A stretch of 33,639 nucleotides of DNA from Microbacterium hominis NBRC 15708 (GTDB lineage: Bacteria; Actinomycetota; Actinomycetes; Actinomycetales; Microbacteriaceae). Each line of letters begins with the position of its first letter. Position 1 is the stretch's first letter. Both the position numbers and the translations under genes were made by a program. The notes under the pieces were generated by a model that saw nothing but the letters and a program-made list of their open reading frames with translations, had not been told where the DNA came from and ran no database searches. Positions 23,925 to 33,639 of the stretch are shown here, piece by piece. The stretch lies in contig NZ_BCWI01000026.1 in the NCBI RefSeq assembly GCF_001592125.1, positions 1-33,639 on the forward strand. Direction: 5' to 3'.

Positions 23925-25789
23925 GCTCCGGCTCCGTTCGTGGTGGGGAGGAGGGGGCCGCGGGCGGGACCCTCGTCGAGGATCGCGTCCAGCAGCGTCT
24001 GCGTGTACGGGTGCCGCGCGTCGGTGAAGATCGCCCGCACGGGGCCCTGCTCGACGAAGCGGCCGTTCTGCATGACCGTCACGCGGTCGCAGAGGTCGGC
24101 GACGACGCCGAAGTTGTGCGTGACCAGCAGCATCGCCATGTTGCGCTCCGCCTGCAGGTCGCGCAGCAGATCGAGCACCTCGGCCTGCACCGTCACGTCG
24201 AGGGCCGTCGTCGGCTCGTCGGCGATGATCAGGTCGGGGTCGGTCGAGACGGCGCCGGCGATCAGCACGCGCTGGGCCATGCCGCCCGACACCTCGAACG
24301 GGTAGGCGTCGAAGGTGCGCTTGGGCTGCGGGATGCCGACGCGGGCGAGCAGATCGAGCGCGCGCTCGCGTGCCTCGGCCTTGGACAGGCCCAGGTTCTT
24401 GCGCAACGGCTCGACCAGCTGGCTGCCGATCGTGAACGACGGGTCGAGGTTGCTCATCGGCTCCTGGGGGATGTAGCCGATGCGCTTGCCGCGGATGCCG
24501 GAGTACACGCGCTCCGAGGCGTCGGCCAGCTCGGTGCCCTCGTAGAGGATCGAGCCGCCGGTGACGGTGCCGCCGCGCGGGAGCAGCCCCAGGACGGCGA
24601 ACGCCGTCTGGGTCTTGCCCGATCCGGACTCGCCGATGAGGCCGTGGACCTCGCCGCGGCGGATGTCGAGGGACACGCCGTGCACCACCTCGATGTGCGA
24701 GCGGTCCGGCTGGTCGTAGCCGACCCGCAGGTCGCGCACCTGGAGCACCGTCGCGCTCGCCTTGCTGCGCGCGTCCTCGGGGTGCACGATCACGTCGGCG
24801 CCGTCGAGGACCGGCGGCTCGTCGGGGTCGACGAGGTCGCCGCCGCCGAGTCGCACCGACGTCGTCACCGCGGCGATCGAGCCGGTGGCGGTCGTGACGG
24901 CGCGGCGGCGCTTGCGGCGCACCGTCACGGTCCGCTCGAGCTCGTCGCGCATGACGTTGGCGAGCAGCGTCAGGGCGATGCAGGTCAGGGCGATGGCCAG
25001 CGACGGCCACAGCATGAGCGTGGGCTGCTTGTAGATGCTCTTGAAGCCGTCGTTGAGCATGGCGCCCCAGGTGGGCACCGACGAGTCGCCGAGGCCGAGG
25101 AACTCGAGGCCGGACTGGATCGCGATGGCGATGCCCGCGATGATCGCCGACTGGATGATGATCGGCGCGCGCACGACCGACAGCACGTGGCGGCCGATGA
25201 TGCGGACGTCGCTGAGGCCGGAGACGCGCGCGGCATCCACGTAGAGCTCGGCGCGCACGGCCGTGACGGACGCGAACACCAGCCGGAAATAGGCGGGCGA
25301 CAGCAGGACGCCGAAGATGAGCATCGACAGCCACACGGAGGGGCCCAGCGCGGCGCGCGCCGCGAGCAGGACGACCATCGCCGGAAGCGCCATGTTCAGC
25401 TCGGTGACCCAGGTGGCCACCGTGTTGAACCAGCCCTGGTAGTAGCCGGCGATCAAGCCGGCCACGACGCCGAGCAGGAGGGCGGTGATCAGCGCCACGA
25501 GCGCCGCGGCGATGCTGGTCTGCGTCGACAGCAGCAGACGCGAGAACACGTCGCGGCCGGCGCTGTCGGTGCCGAGCAGGTGAGCGCCGCCGGGCGGGGC
25601 GAGGATCGCGCGGATGTCGGCGTAGTTGGGGTCCTGCGGGGCGATGACGGGACCGATGATCGCGATCACGGCGACCAGGGCGAGGAACGCGAGGGAGACG
25701 AGGCCGAGCGGGCGGCGCACGAGCCGGCGCATCAGCGAGACGCGCACGGGCGCCACGGGCACGGCGGGGGGAACGTCGACAGCGGTCAT
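23921..25789 (-). CDS. DppC-DppD fusion: permease joined to ABC ATPase
   Basis: 622 aa single polypeptide. Residues about 1-290 form a DppC-type permease: N-terminal membrane segment near 29-50, then GTDSAGRDVFSRL (73-85), and the coupling-loop region around VDAARVSGLSD. A basic, flexible link (about 290-345) leads to a DppD-type ATPase with Walker A GESGSGKT (386-393), signature VSGGMAQRV, Walker B LIIADEPTTALD and the C-terminal HPYTQTLL. Fusions of this type are known in actinobacteria, and the DNA shows one open frame with no internal stop, so it is not a sequencing join. ATGA overlaps on both sides couple it to DppB and DppF. Confidence 0.9.
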   Translation of the reverse strand: MTAVDVPPAVPVAPVRVSLMRRLVRRPLGLVSLAFLALVAVIAIIGPVIAPQDPNYADIRAILAPPGGAHLLGTDSAGRDVFSRLLLSTQTSIAAALVALITALLLGVVAGLIAGYYQGWFNTVATWVTELNMALPAMVVLLAARAALGPSVWLSMLIFGVLLSPAYFRLVFASVTAVRAELYVDAARVSGLSDVRIIGRHVLSVVRAPIIIQSAIIAGIAIAIQSGLEFLGLGDSSVPTWGAMLNDGFKSIYKQPTLMLWPSLAIALTCIALTLLANVMRDELERTVTVRRKRRRAVTTATGSIAAVTTSVRLGGGDLVDPDEPPVLDGADVIVHPEDARSKASATVLQVRDLRVGYDQPDRSHIEVVHGVSLDIRRGEVHGLIGESGSGKTQTAFAVLGLLPRGGTVTGGSILYEGTELADASERVYSGIRGKRIGYIPQEPMSNLDPSFTIGSQLVEPLRKNLGLSKAEARERALDLLARVGIPQPKRTFDAYPFEVSGGMAQRVLIAGAVSTDPDLIIADEPTTALDVTVQAEVLDLLRDLQAERNMAMLLVTHNFGVVADLCDRVTVMQNGRFVEQGPVRAIFTDARHPYTQTLLDAILDEGPARGPLLPTTNGAGA

Positions 25790-26727
25790 GACAGACGCAC
25801 CTTCGGGTTGAGAGCGGCCTGAACGAGATCGATCAGGAGGTTGACGACGACGACGATGATCGCGAAGACGATCACCAGGCCCATGACGGCGGGGATGTCG
25901 CCCTGCGTCGTGGCCTTGACGGTCAGCTGGCCCATGCCGGGGATCGCGAAGACCTGCTCGACGATGACGGCGCCGCCGAGCAGCCCGATGAACTGGACCG
26001 CGAGCACCGCGAGGGCGGGACCGCCGGCGTTGCGCAGCACGTGCTTGTAGACGACGGAGCCCGTCGACAGGCCGCGCGAGCGGAGCGTGCGGACGTAGTC
26101 GCGGGACATCGCGTCGATCACCGAGCCGCGCACCTGCTGGGCGACGGTGGCGATGGCGCCCAGCGAGAGGGCGATGATCGGCAGCGTCACGGACGCGATC
26201 CAGCCGCTGAACGATGTGGTGAGGGGGACGAACCCGGTCGCCTTGAACCAGTGCAGCTCGATCGCGAAGACGAGCACGAGGCCCAGGGCGATGAGGAAGC
26301 CGGGGATCGCGAAGCCGATGAGCGAGAGGAACTGGACGAGGCCGTCGATCCACCCGCCGCGGCGGGCGGCGAGCACGCCCAGGACGATCGAGAGGACCGC
26401 GGAGACGAGAGTGGCGCCGATCACGATCGACAGCGTCACGCCGACGCGTCCCGACACGCTGACGCTGACGAGCTCGCCGCTGAACCAGCTGCGGCCCAGG
26501 TCGCCCGTGAGCGCCGAGGTCAGCCAGTCCCAGTACTGCACCAGGAGGGGCCGGTTCAGGCCGAGCTCCTCGGTCTTCTTGGCGACCGTCTCGGCCGTGG
26601 CGGTCTCGCCGAGGATGCGGCGGGCGATGTCACCGCCGGCCGCATAGAGCAGCACGTAGGCGAGGAAGGAGATGACGGCGACGAGGACGACGCCCGAGGC
26701 GATCCGCCTGAGGATGAAGGTGAGCAT
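25786..26727 (-). CDS. DppB-type ABC transporter permease
   Basis: 313 aa inner-membrane permease of the dipeptide/oligopeptide ABC class. It has an N-terminal membrane anchor (FILRRIASGVVLVAVISFLAYV), a long extracytoplasmic loop, and a five-helix core with the coupling motif around MSRDYVRTLRSRGLS (residues about 205-220). GVLAARRGGWID and IVEQVFAIPGMGQL are family hallmarks. The ATG has a GGAGAGAG ribosome site 2-3 bases away. It follows the binding-protein gene after a 64-base gap containing a strong hairpin and overlaps the fusion gene (ATGA). It forms the transmembrane pore with the DppC part of that fusion. Confidence 0.92.
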   Translation of the reverse strand: MLTFILRRIASGVVLVAVISFLAYVLLYAAGGDIARRILGETATAETVAKKTEELGLNRPLLVQYWDWLTSALTGDLGRSWFSGELVSVSVSGRVGVTLSIVIGATLVSAVLSIVLGVLAARRGGWIDGLVQFLSLIGFAIPGFLIALGLVLVFAIELHWFKATGFVPLTTSFSGWIASVTLPIIALSLGAIATVAQQVRGSVIDAMSRDYVRTLRSRGLSTGSVVYKHVLRNAGGPALAVLAVQFIGLLGGAVIVEQVFAIPGMGQLTVKATTQGDIPAVMGLVIVFAIIVVVVNLLIDLVQAALNPKVRLS

Positions 26728-26748
26728 GGCTCTCTCCGGGTTCGAGCG

Positions 26749-26785
26749 GCGCTGCCCGCCTGCGGAGGCCGCAGGCGGGCAGCGC
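26749..26785 (-). terminator. Hairpin between the binding-protein gene and dppB
   Basis: Perfect 16-base arms (26749-26764 and 26770-26785) flank the loop GAGGC, 6 bases past the binding-protein stop codon. No T-run follows on the minus strand. It is more likely to protect the 3' end of the binding-protein mRNA, or partly attenuate expression of the transporter and hydrolase genes, than to end the operon. Confidence 0.7.
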
Positions 26786-26791
26786 GGCGGA

Positions 26792-28327
<1,536 letters not shown>

Positions 28328-28405
28328 CCTTGGTCCCTTTCTCGGGTGGGCGATACCCCTGCGGACCGCCCTGTCGGGGGACGCTAGCAGCAAATCCGAA
28401 GGAGC

Positions 28406-28455
28406 ACTAGGTTTTGAAGTCAAATATCTAACGACTACTAGGTTTTCGTTATGAA
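28406..28455. promoter_or_regulatory. Divergent control region with repeated operator-like elements
   Basis: ACTAGGTTTT occurs at 28406-28415 and 28437-28446, 31 bp apart (three helical turns) in the same orientation. The second copy overlaps an inverted pair GGTTT/AAACC at 28441-28445 and 28454-28458. Between them TTGAAGTCAA (28414-28423) supplies -35-like boxes on both strands: TTGAAG then TACTAG after 16 bases for the TetR gene, and TTGACT for the import operon without a clear -10. This AT-rich patch in GC-rich DNA is the likely binding site of the adjacent TetR protein. Confidence 0.45.
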
Positions 28456-28509
28456 ACCGTGCACACTGGTGCCGACGGCGCCGAACCGCGGCGACCGGGA
28501 TGGGGCACG

Positions 28510-29196
28510 ATGGTCACGATGACCGAGACGACGACACCGCGACGCGCACAGCGCGGCGAATACGCCAAGAGCGAGGTCACGCGCAACGCGATCCTCGATG
28601 CGGCGCTGGAGGTGTTCGCCCAGGGCGGCTACCGGGCGGGATCCCTCCGGGAGATCGCGCAGCGCGTCGGCATGAGCGAAGCCGGCCTGCTGCACCACTT
28701 CAAGAACAAGAGCACGCTCCTGCTCGCGGTGCTCGACCACCGCGACGAGCAATCGCGCAAGGTCGTCGACTTCGACGACGAGGACGGGGTCGAGACGCTG
28801 CGCGCGCTCGTGCAGCTCGCCCGCTACAACGCCTCGATCCCCGGCGTCATCGAGCTCTTCTGCACCCTGTCGGCCGAGGCCACGTCGCCGACGCACCCCG
28901 CGCACGGCTACTTCCTGCGCCGCTACGAGTACGTGCGCTCCAGCATCGCGGCGGCCTTTCGGAAGATCGAGGCCGACGGACGTCTGATCGGCACCATCGA
29001 TCCCTTCCGCGCCGCGGTGGCGACCACCGCGCTCATGGACGGCCTGCAGGTGCAGTGGCTGCTCGACCCGACGTCGACGGACATGGCCGAGGCGCTCGCG
29101 GAGTTCTTCCGCGGGTTCGTGCGCGGCTACGACCTCGACGCGCTGGAGCAGATCCTCGACGCGCGGATGGGTGCCGAGCCGGACGTCGCCCCGTGA
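28510..29196 (+). CDS. TetR-family transcriptional regulator
   Basis: 228 aa regulator. The N-terminal DNA-binding domain reads ILDAALEVFAQGGYRAGSLR then EIAQRVGMSEAGLLHHFKNK (about residues 30-70), followed by an all-helical ligand-binding domain ending in LAEFFRGFVRGYDLD. I chose the ATG at 28510; the next ATG 9 bases on is equally possible, and the in-frame GTG at 28459 would lie beside the operator-like repeats. It is divergent from the import operon and overlaps the GH2 gene by 4 bases (GTGA), so it probably controls both. The ligand is presumably a glycoside or its released product. Confidence 0.88.
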   Translation: MVTMTETTTPRRAQRGEYAKSEVTRNAILDAALEVFAQGGYRAGSLREIAQRVGMSEAGLLHHFKNKSTLLLAVLDHRDEQSRKVVDFDDEDGVETLRALVQLARYNASIPGVIELFCTLSAEATSPTHPAHGYFLRRYEYVRSSIAAAFRKIEADGRLIGTIDPFRAAVATTALMDGLQVQWLLDPTSTDMAEALAEFFRGFVRGYDLDALEQILDARMGAEPDVAP

Positions 29197-31694
29197 TCCG
29201 GCTGCCCTTCCACCAGGGGTGGACGGTCGCGCCCAAGCTCGCCGCGTTCGAGAGCCGGGAGGCGGCGACGGCGCCGGTGCCGGTCGCGATCCCGCACGAT
29301 GCGCTGCGCGATCTTCCCCGCGGCGCCGACAACGACGGCGGTGTCCACACCGGCTACATCCCCGGCGGGGTGTTCGTCTACGCGCGCTCCTTCGAGGTGC
29401 CCGCCGCGTGGGAGCACAAAGGCGTCACGATCGAGTTCGAGGGCGTCTACCGCGACGCCGTCGTCTACGTCAACGGCGACTTCGCGGCCCATCAGCCCGA
29501 CGGCTATGCGGCGTTCGCGGTGGCCGTCGACGCGTTCCTGCGGTTCGGTCGCACCAACACGATCACGGTGGAGGCGCGCGCCCACCGCGACAGTCGCTGG
29601 TACACGGGTGCCGGCATCTACCGGCCCGTCCACCTCGTGGTCGCCGACCCCGTGCATCTCAGCCTGGACGGCACGACGGTGACCACCCCCGACATCGATG
29701 CCGAGCGTGCGGTCGTCGAGGTCGCCACGCGCGTCGAGAACCTCACGCGTCACACCCGCACGCTCCGCCTGCGCTGGGAGATGGTCGATCCCCGCGGCGG
29801 CACGGTCGCCGCGACGCACGCGCCCGTGACGGTGCTGCCCGGGGCGTCGGCCGTCGCCCGGGCGCGCCTGATCGTCGAGCGCCCCGCGCTGTGGGGGCCC
29901 GACGATCCCGCCCTCCACGAGGTGCGGGTGACGCTCGCCGACGAGGCCGCGGGGGAGGCGGTGGGGGAGGAGGTGGAGGGCGGCGGTGCGGTGCTCGACG
30001 AGGATGCCGTCCGCTTCGGCATCCGGCGCCTGCAGCTCGACCCGCAGCACGGTCTGCGCATCAACGGCGTCGTGGTGGATCTCCGCGGCGCGTGCGTCCA
30101 CCACGACAACGGCGCGCTCGGGGCGATCACGCACCCCGACGCCGAAGACCGGCGCGTGCGGCTGTTGAAGGATGCCGGGTTCAACGCGATCCGCAGCGCG
30201 CACAACCCCGCCTCCCGGGCGCTGCTGGATGCCTGCGACCGACACGGCATGCTCGTGATGGACGAGTTGAGCGACGTGTGGACGCGCGCCAAGACGGGCT
30301 TCGACGCGTCGGTCGGCTTCGACGGCCGGTGGTCCGCGTCGGTCGCCGCGCTCGTCGCGAAGGACCGCAACCGTCCGAGCGTCATCCTGTACTCGATCGG
30401 CAACGAGATCCTCGAGCTGGCGACGCCGCACGGCGCGACGTGGAGCCGGCGCATCGCCGAGGAGTTCCGCCGTCTCGACCCGACCCGCTACGTCACCAAC
30501 GGCATCAACGGTGTGATCGCGAACATGGAGCGGCTGCCGGAGATCCTCGGCGAGATCGCCGCGACCGACCCGAACACGATGATGGCCGGACTCGGCGCGC
30601 AGATGGCCGCCGCGAACGCGTCGGAGCTGATCACCCGCTCCACGGAGGAGTCGGCCGCCGTGCTCGACGTCGTCGGCTTCAACTACGGCGATGCCCGCTA
30701 CGAGCTCGACGCGGAGCTGTTCCCCGACCGCATCATCGTCGGCTCGGAGACCTTCCCCGACCGCATCGCGCACCTGTGGGAGCAGGTGCGCCGGCTGCCG
30801 CACGTCATCGGCGACTTCACCTGGACCGGGTGGGACTACGTCGGCGAGGCCGGCATCGGTCGGGTGGAGTACACCGACGTCGACGGGTACCGCTCGACCG
30901 GCACGGCCGGGCCGTACCCGTATCTGCTCGCGCAGTGCGGCGACATCGATCTGACGGGGCGGCGCACCCCGGCATCCTTCTACCGGGAGATCGCGTTCGG
31001 GTTGCGGCGCGCGCCGGCGATCGCCGTGCACCGGCCCGCGCACCACGGCCGGCCGGTGGAGAAGACGCCCTGGTCGTGGGACGACGTCGTGTCGTCGTGG
31101 TCGTGGGCCGTCGAGGCGGGTGCGCCGGTGACCGTCGACGTGTACGCGGATGCCGAGGAGGTCGAGCTGCGTCTGGTCGACGCGGACGGCGACCGCCTGA
31201 TCGGCCGGGCGCCGGTGGGCGACCCGCGGCCGCTCATCGCGCGGTTCGAGACGCACTACCGCCCGGGGCGGCTGGTGGCGATCGCGTGGCGTGGCGGGGT
31301 GGAGGTGGGTCGCACCGACCTGGTCACCGCGGGCGCGCTCGCGCTGCGCGTTCGTGCCGAACAGGATGCCGTGGACGCCGACGGCGGCCTCGCCCATCTC
31401 GTGATCGAGCTCGCGGATGCCGCTGAAGCCAGTGCCGATACCGGTACGGACGGCGCCGTGGTGTGCGACCGCGACACGGAGGTGACGGTCCAGGTGACCG
31501 GCGCGGGCGAGTTGGCGGCGCTCGGGTCGAGCCGTGCGCGGACGACGGAGTCGTTCGCCGGTCCGTCGCGTCGCACGCACGACGGACGCGCGCTCGCCGT
31601 GGTGCGCGCCACGGGCGAGGGAGAGATCACGGTCACCGTGTCGGCGGAGGGATACGCCCCCGTCGTGCGGCGACTGGTCGCGCAGTCGCGGTAG
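29193..31694 (+). CDS. GH2-family glycoside hydrolase
   Basis: 833 aa, no signal peptide. Layout: sugar-binding jelly roll (about 1-150), immunoglobulin-like domain, TIM barrel with probable acid/base Glu405 (YSIGNEILEL) and nucleophile Glu519 (IVGSETFPDR), then a DUF4982-like domain and a C-terminal beta domain. GH2 covers beta-galactosidase, beta-glucuronidase, beta-mannosidase and arabinosidase activities; DUF4982-bearing members are often annotated beta-galactosidase, but the substrate is open. The GTG start overlaps the TetR stop codon (GTGA), so the two are made together. Residues about 255-270 contain a Glu/Gly repeat-like stretch (GEAVGEEVEGGG). It probably works on the same imported substrate as the divergent operon. 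Confidence 0.88.
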   Translation: MIRLPFHQGWTVAPKLAAFESREAATAPVPVAIPHDALRDLPRGADNDGGVHTGYIPGGVFVYARSFEVPAAWEHKGVTIEFEGVYRDAVVYVNGDFAAHQPDGYAAFAVAVDAFLRFGRTNTITVEARAHRDSRWYTGAGIYRPVHLVVADPVHLSLDGTTVTTPDIDAERAVVEVATRVENLTRHTRTLRLRWEMVDPRGGTVAATHAPVTVLPGASAVARARLIVERPALWGPDDPALHEVRVTLADEAAGEAVGEEVEGGGAVLDEDAVRFGIRRLQLDPQHGLRINGVVVDLRGACVHHDNGALGAITHPDAEDRRVRLLKDAGFNAIRSAHNPASRALLDACDRHGMLVMDELSDVWTRAKTGFDASVGFDGRWSASVAALVAKDRNRPSVILYSIGNEILELATPHGATWSRRIAEEFRRLDPTRYVTNGINGVIANMERLPEILGEIAATDPNTMMAGLGAQMAAANASELITRSTEESAAVLDVVGFNYGDARYELDAELFPDRIIVGSETFPDRIAHLWEQVRRLPHVIGDFTWTGWDYVGEAGIGRVEYTDVDGYRSTGTAGPYPYLLAQCGDIDLTGRRTPASFYREIAFGLRRAPAIAVHRPAHHGRPVEKTPWSWDDVVSSWSWAVEAGAPVTVDVYADAEEVELRLVDADGDRLIGRAPVGDPRPLIARFETHYRPGRLVAIAWRGGVEVGRTDLVTAGALALRVRAEQDAVDADGGLAHLVIELADAAEASADTGTDGAVVCDRDTEVTVQVTGAGELAALGSSRARTTESFAGPSRRTHDGRALAVVRATGEGEITVTVSAEGYAPVVRRLVAQSR

Positions 31695-31719
31695 GGAGTG
31701 TTGCGGGAACCTGCCTCTG

Positions 31720-32331
31720 CTAGCGCGAGCTCTCGGTGGAGCGGAGGGCATTGAGGCGCTCCTGAAGGCCGTACTTCACGGTCGGCCATTCCCCGTCGAT
31801 GATCGAGTACACGACCGTGTCGCGGATGGTCCCGTTCTCGAAGACCGTGTGGTTACGCAACACGCCGTCTTGCTTCGCGCCCAGCTTCTCGATGGCCGTG
31901 CGGGATTGCCGGTTGTGCCAGTGCGCGCGGAACTCGACTGCCCCGCAGCCCAGATCGTCGAACGCGCGACTCAGCAGCAACAGCTTGGCGGCGGGGTTGA
32001 TCCCTGTTCCTTGCGCATTCCTGCCCAGCCACGTGCCTCCGATCTCCAGGCGTCGATTCGTCGGCTCGATGTTCAGGTACGACGTCATGCCGACGGCACG
32101 GTCGGAGGCGGCATCGATCACAGCCCACGGAACCATCGAGCCCTCAGTGTGCGCGGCGAGACGTTTCTCGATGGTCCCCGACATCTCGTCCGGCGAGGGG
32201 ATGTGGGTGTACCAGGCTTCCCACATATTGCCCACTCGAACGGCGTCGACCAGGTCGGCGCGATGCGCCGCGCTGAGCGGTTCCACACGCACGAACTCAT
32301 TGCTGAGAACTGGAGCGGCGAGGAAGTCCAT
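31720..32331 (-). CDS. RimJ/RimL-type GNAT N-acetyltransferase
   Basis: 203 aa acetyl-CoA-dependent acetyltransferase. Visible features are VRVEPLSAAHRADLV near the start, MTSYLNIEPTNRRLEIGGTW, the acetyl-CoA segment LGRNAQGTGINPAAK, and the C-terminal HNRQSRTAIEKLGAKQDGVLRNH typical of this group. Targets in the family include ribosomal protein N-termini and small amines. The ATG has GGGG 3 bases upstream. It converges on the GH2 gene with a 25-base gap. Lower GC wording in places (e.g. around 32100-32350) and no tie to sugars suggest it is unrelated to the locus. Confidence 0.85.
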   Translation of the reverse strand: MDFLAAPVLSNEFVRVEPLSAAHRADLVDAVRVGNMWEAWYTHIPSPDEMSGTIEKRLAAHTEGSMVPWAVIDAASDRAVGMTSYLNIEPTNRRLEIGGTWLGRNAQGTGINPAAKLLLLSRAFDDLGCGAVEFRAHWHNRQSRTAIEKLGAKQDGVLRNHTVFENGTIRDTVVYSIIDGEWPTVKYGLQERLNALRSTESSR

Positions 32332-32417
32332 TTCCCCATCGTATGGTTCCCGCTCACCTCGACATCGAGCCCCACCATCCTCGAGCAACACGCCCGAGGC
32401 GCCCGCGACGCGCGGCG

Positions 32418-33639
32418 TCAGAAGGGTGGTGGCTCGGCCGGTGTGGCGGTGGTGGGGACGAATCTGACCAGGCTGGGTGGGTGGTCTTCGTAGTGGCGTC
32501 CGGTGGGTGAAGTCCATTGGAGGGTGCCGTGGCCGAGGTGTCGGACCTGCCAGGCGGTGTGGTGTTTGACGGTGTGGTGGCGGCGGCAGAGGTGGGCGAG
32601 GTTGTCGGGGGCGGTGTGGCCGCCGTGGCTGGCGGGGGTGGTGTGGTCGCGGTCGCAGCGGTGGGCGGGGCGGGTGCAGCCGGGGGTGCGGCAGCGTTCA
32701 TCCCGTGCAGCGAGGTAACGGCGGATCTCGGCGGACGGCCGGTACCGGTCGACGGCGACGGGGATGCCGGTGGCGGGGTCGATGAACACGCGATCCCACC
32801 CGGGGGCCAGGGCGGCCAGGCGTCGGGCGATCGTCGGGTCGATGGGCCCGTAGCCGGTGAGCAGGGCCGGGGCGCTGTTCGGGTCGCCGGCGAGGGTGAG
32901 GGCAGGGACCGTCACCTGGATCTGCGCCGTCACCGCTTCCACTCCGGCACCGGTGGCGCGGGTGGAGGCAGTGGCGGTCAGGAGCAGGTCGGTGAGGATG
33001 TCCGCGCGGACCTGCGCCAGAGTGCGGGAGTCCTTCACGATCGGCGTGGTCGTGCAGGTCGCGTCGGTGGCGCGGACGGAGCTGGTGATGAGTGTCTCGC
33101 CACGGCGGGTGTCGCTCGTGCCCCCGGCGACGCGCGTGTTCACATCGATATCGACGCCAGTGATGGCATTGGACTCAGTGTCCTCGTCGGTCTGATCGAG
33201 GATCGCCCGACCCCGGGCCGTGAGGGTGTCGTGGATGGCGTGGGCGAGCGGCGCGGGAAGATCCGCGATCAACCGGGCCATCCCATCGTCCAAGGCGAAC
33301 AAGCGCACGGATCTCTCGTCGTACGCGCGCTGCGCGGCCTCGGTGAACGCGGCCGGGTCGATGGTCGCTGCGATCGCCTTCGCCGCCGCGCTCATCCGCG
33401 CAGGCGACTCCGACCGGGCCGCCTCCAGGGCGAGACTCTCGTACCGCGCCCGGTCTGATTCAGAGGTGAGAAGCGTGCCGGTGCGGCTGATCGCCCACGC
33501 ATGAGCGGCATCGATCTCCCCGCCCGCCCACACCTCAAGTGTCCGCGGGAACAGGGTGCTCAGCAGGTATGCCTCCGACATCCGGCGTTGCACACCCCGA
33601 TCCGACACCCGCAACGCCATCGCGAGCTCCAACGCGACC
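32418..33639 (-). CDS. DUF222-HNH endonuclease domain protein, 5' end cut by window
   Basis: At least 407 residues; the frame stays open to the right edge, so the start lies outside. The N-terminal DUF222 region (YLLSTLFPRTLEVWAGGEIDA onward) is followed by a C-terminal HNH nuclease domain: CRTPGCTRPAHRCDRDHT, then NLAHLCRRHHTVKHH. These 13E12-type proteins occur in many copies in actinobacterial genomes and their role is unsettled; some resemble mobile-element nucleases. No transposase, intron or inverted repeats are seen next to it here. Confidence 0.9.
   Translation of the reverse strand, partial: VALELAMALRVSDRGVQRRMSEAYLLSTLFPRTLEVWAGGEIDAAHAWAISRTGTLLTSESDRARYESLALEAARSESPARMSAAAKAIAATIDPAAFTEAAQRAYDERSVRLFALDDGMARLIADLPAPLAHAIHDTLTARGRAILDQTDEDTESNAITGVDIDVNTRVAGGTSDTRRGETLITSSVRATDATCTTTPIVKDSRTLAQVRADILTDLLLTATASTRATGAGVEAVTAQIQVTVPALTLAGDPNSAPALLTGYGPIDPTIARRLAALAPGWDRVFIDPATGIPVAVDRYRPSAEIRRYLAARDERCRTPGCTRPAHRCDRDHTTPASHGGHTAPDNLAHLCRRHHTVKHHTAWQVRHLGHGTLQWTSPTGRHYEDHPPSLVRFVPTTATPAEPPPF

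Noticed and set aside
28459..28509. GTG start 51 bases upstream for the TetR gene
   Set aside because: It adds residues with no family counterpart and starts at the edge of the operator-like repeats.
32418..33639. Homing endonuclease or insertion sequence
   Set aside because: DUF222-HNH proteins are common dispersed actinobacterial genes; no terminal repeats, target duplication or interrupted host gene is visible.

Overview
The window is a high-GC (roughly 70% by eye) actinobacterial chromosome segment, most like Microbacterium or another Microbacteriaceae. The support is the DUF222-HNH endonuclease, the DppC-DppD fusion, GTG starts, apparently leaderless regulator genes and dense operons with 4-bp stop/start overlaps. 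Coding density is very high, and no gene-free stretch exceeds about 190 bp. I saw no tRNA, rRNA, CRISPR array or insertion sequence.

Layout. (1) Positions 1-2591: a lipoprotein sugar-binding protein (-) and a divergent LacI regulator (+), sharing a control region with a matched pair of operator-like sites. The binding-protein gene is followed by a strong hairpin, and its permeases presumably lie beyond the left edge. (2) Positions 2615-11072: an eight-gene minus-strand operon that reads as a D-apiose catabolic pathway. In transcription order it encodes a DhaK-DhaL type L-erythrulose kinase, an RpiB-type isomerase, a TIM-type isomerase, a 3-oxo-isoapionate decarboxylase-like TIM barrel, a D-apionate oxidoisomerase-like dehydrogenase, an SDR dehydrogenase, a D-apionate lactonase-like protein and a trehalase/MGH1-like glycosidase. 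Gene order is close to the reverse of pathway order. A divergent FadR/FCD regulator (11259-12008) shares with it a promoter region holding two identical 15-bp operator-like repeats. (3) Positions 11995-28327: a ten-gene minus-strand operon for import and intracellular deglycosylation. It encodes a family-5 binding lipoprotein, DppB, a DppC-DppD fusion, DppF, a sulfatase, a GH3 enzyme with PA14 insert, a beta-lactamase-fold esterase, a GH78 alpha-L-rhamnosidase, a DUF5060/DUF4038 apiosidase-like hydrolase and a GH30 enzyme. (4) Positions 28510-31694: a TetR regulator overlapping a GH2 glycosidase gene (+), divergent from the import operon. (5) Positions 31720-33639: a RimJ/RimL-type acetyltransferase and a truncated DUF222-HNH nuclease gene, apparently unrelated flanking genes.

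Working model (inference). An apiose- and rhamnose-bearing glycoside or pectic fragment, perhaps sulfated and acylated, enters through the Dpp-type transporter and is stripped in the cytoplasm by sulfatase, esterase and GH2/GH3/GH30/GH78/apiosidase-like enzymes, none of which has a signal peptide. Released D-apiose is oxidised to apionolactone, opened to apionate, converted to 3-oxo-isoapionate, decarboxylated to L-erythrulose, phosphorylated, and isomerised twice to D-erythrose 4-phosphate for the pentose phosphate pathway. The main novelty is the joining of a complete apiose route, with an SDR where the known apiose dehydrogenase would be, to an intracellular deglycosylation operon in an actinobacterium.
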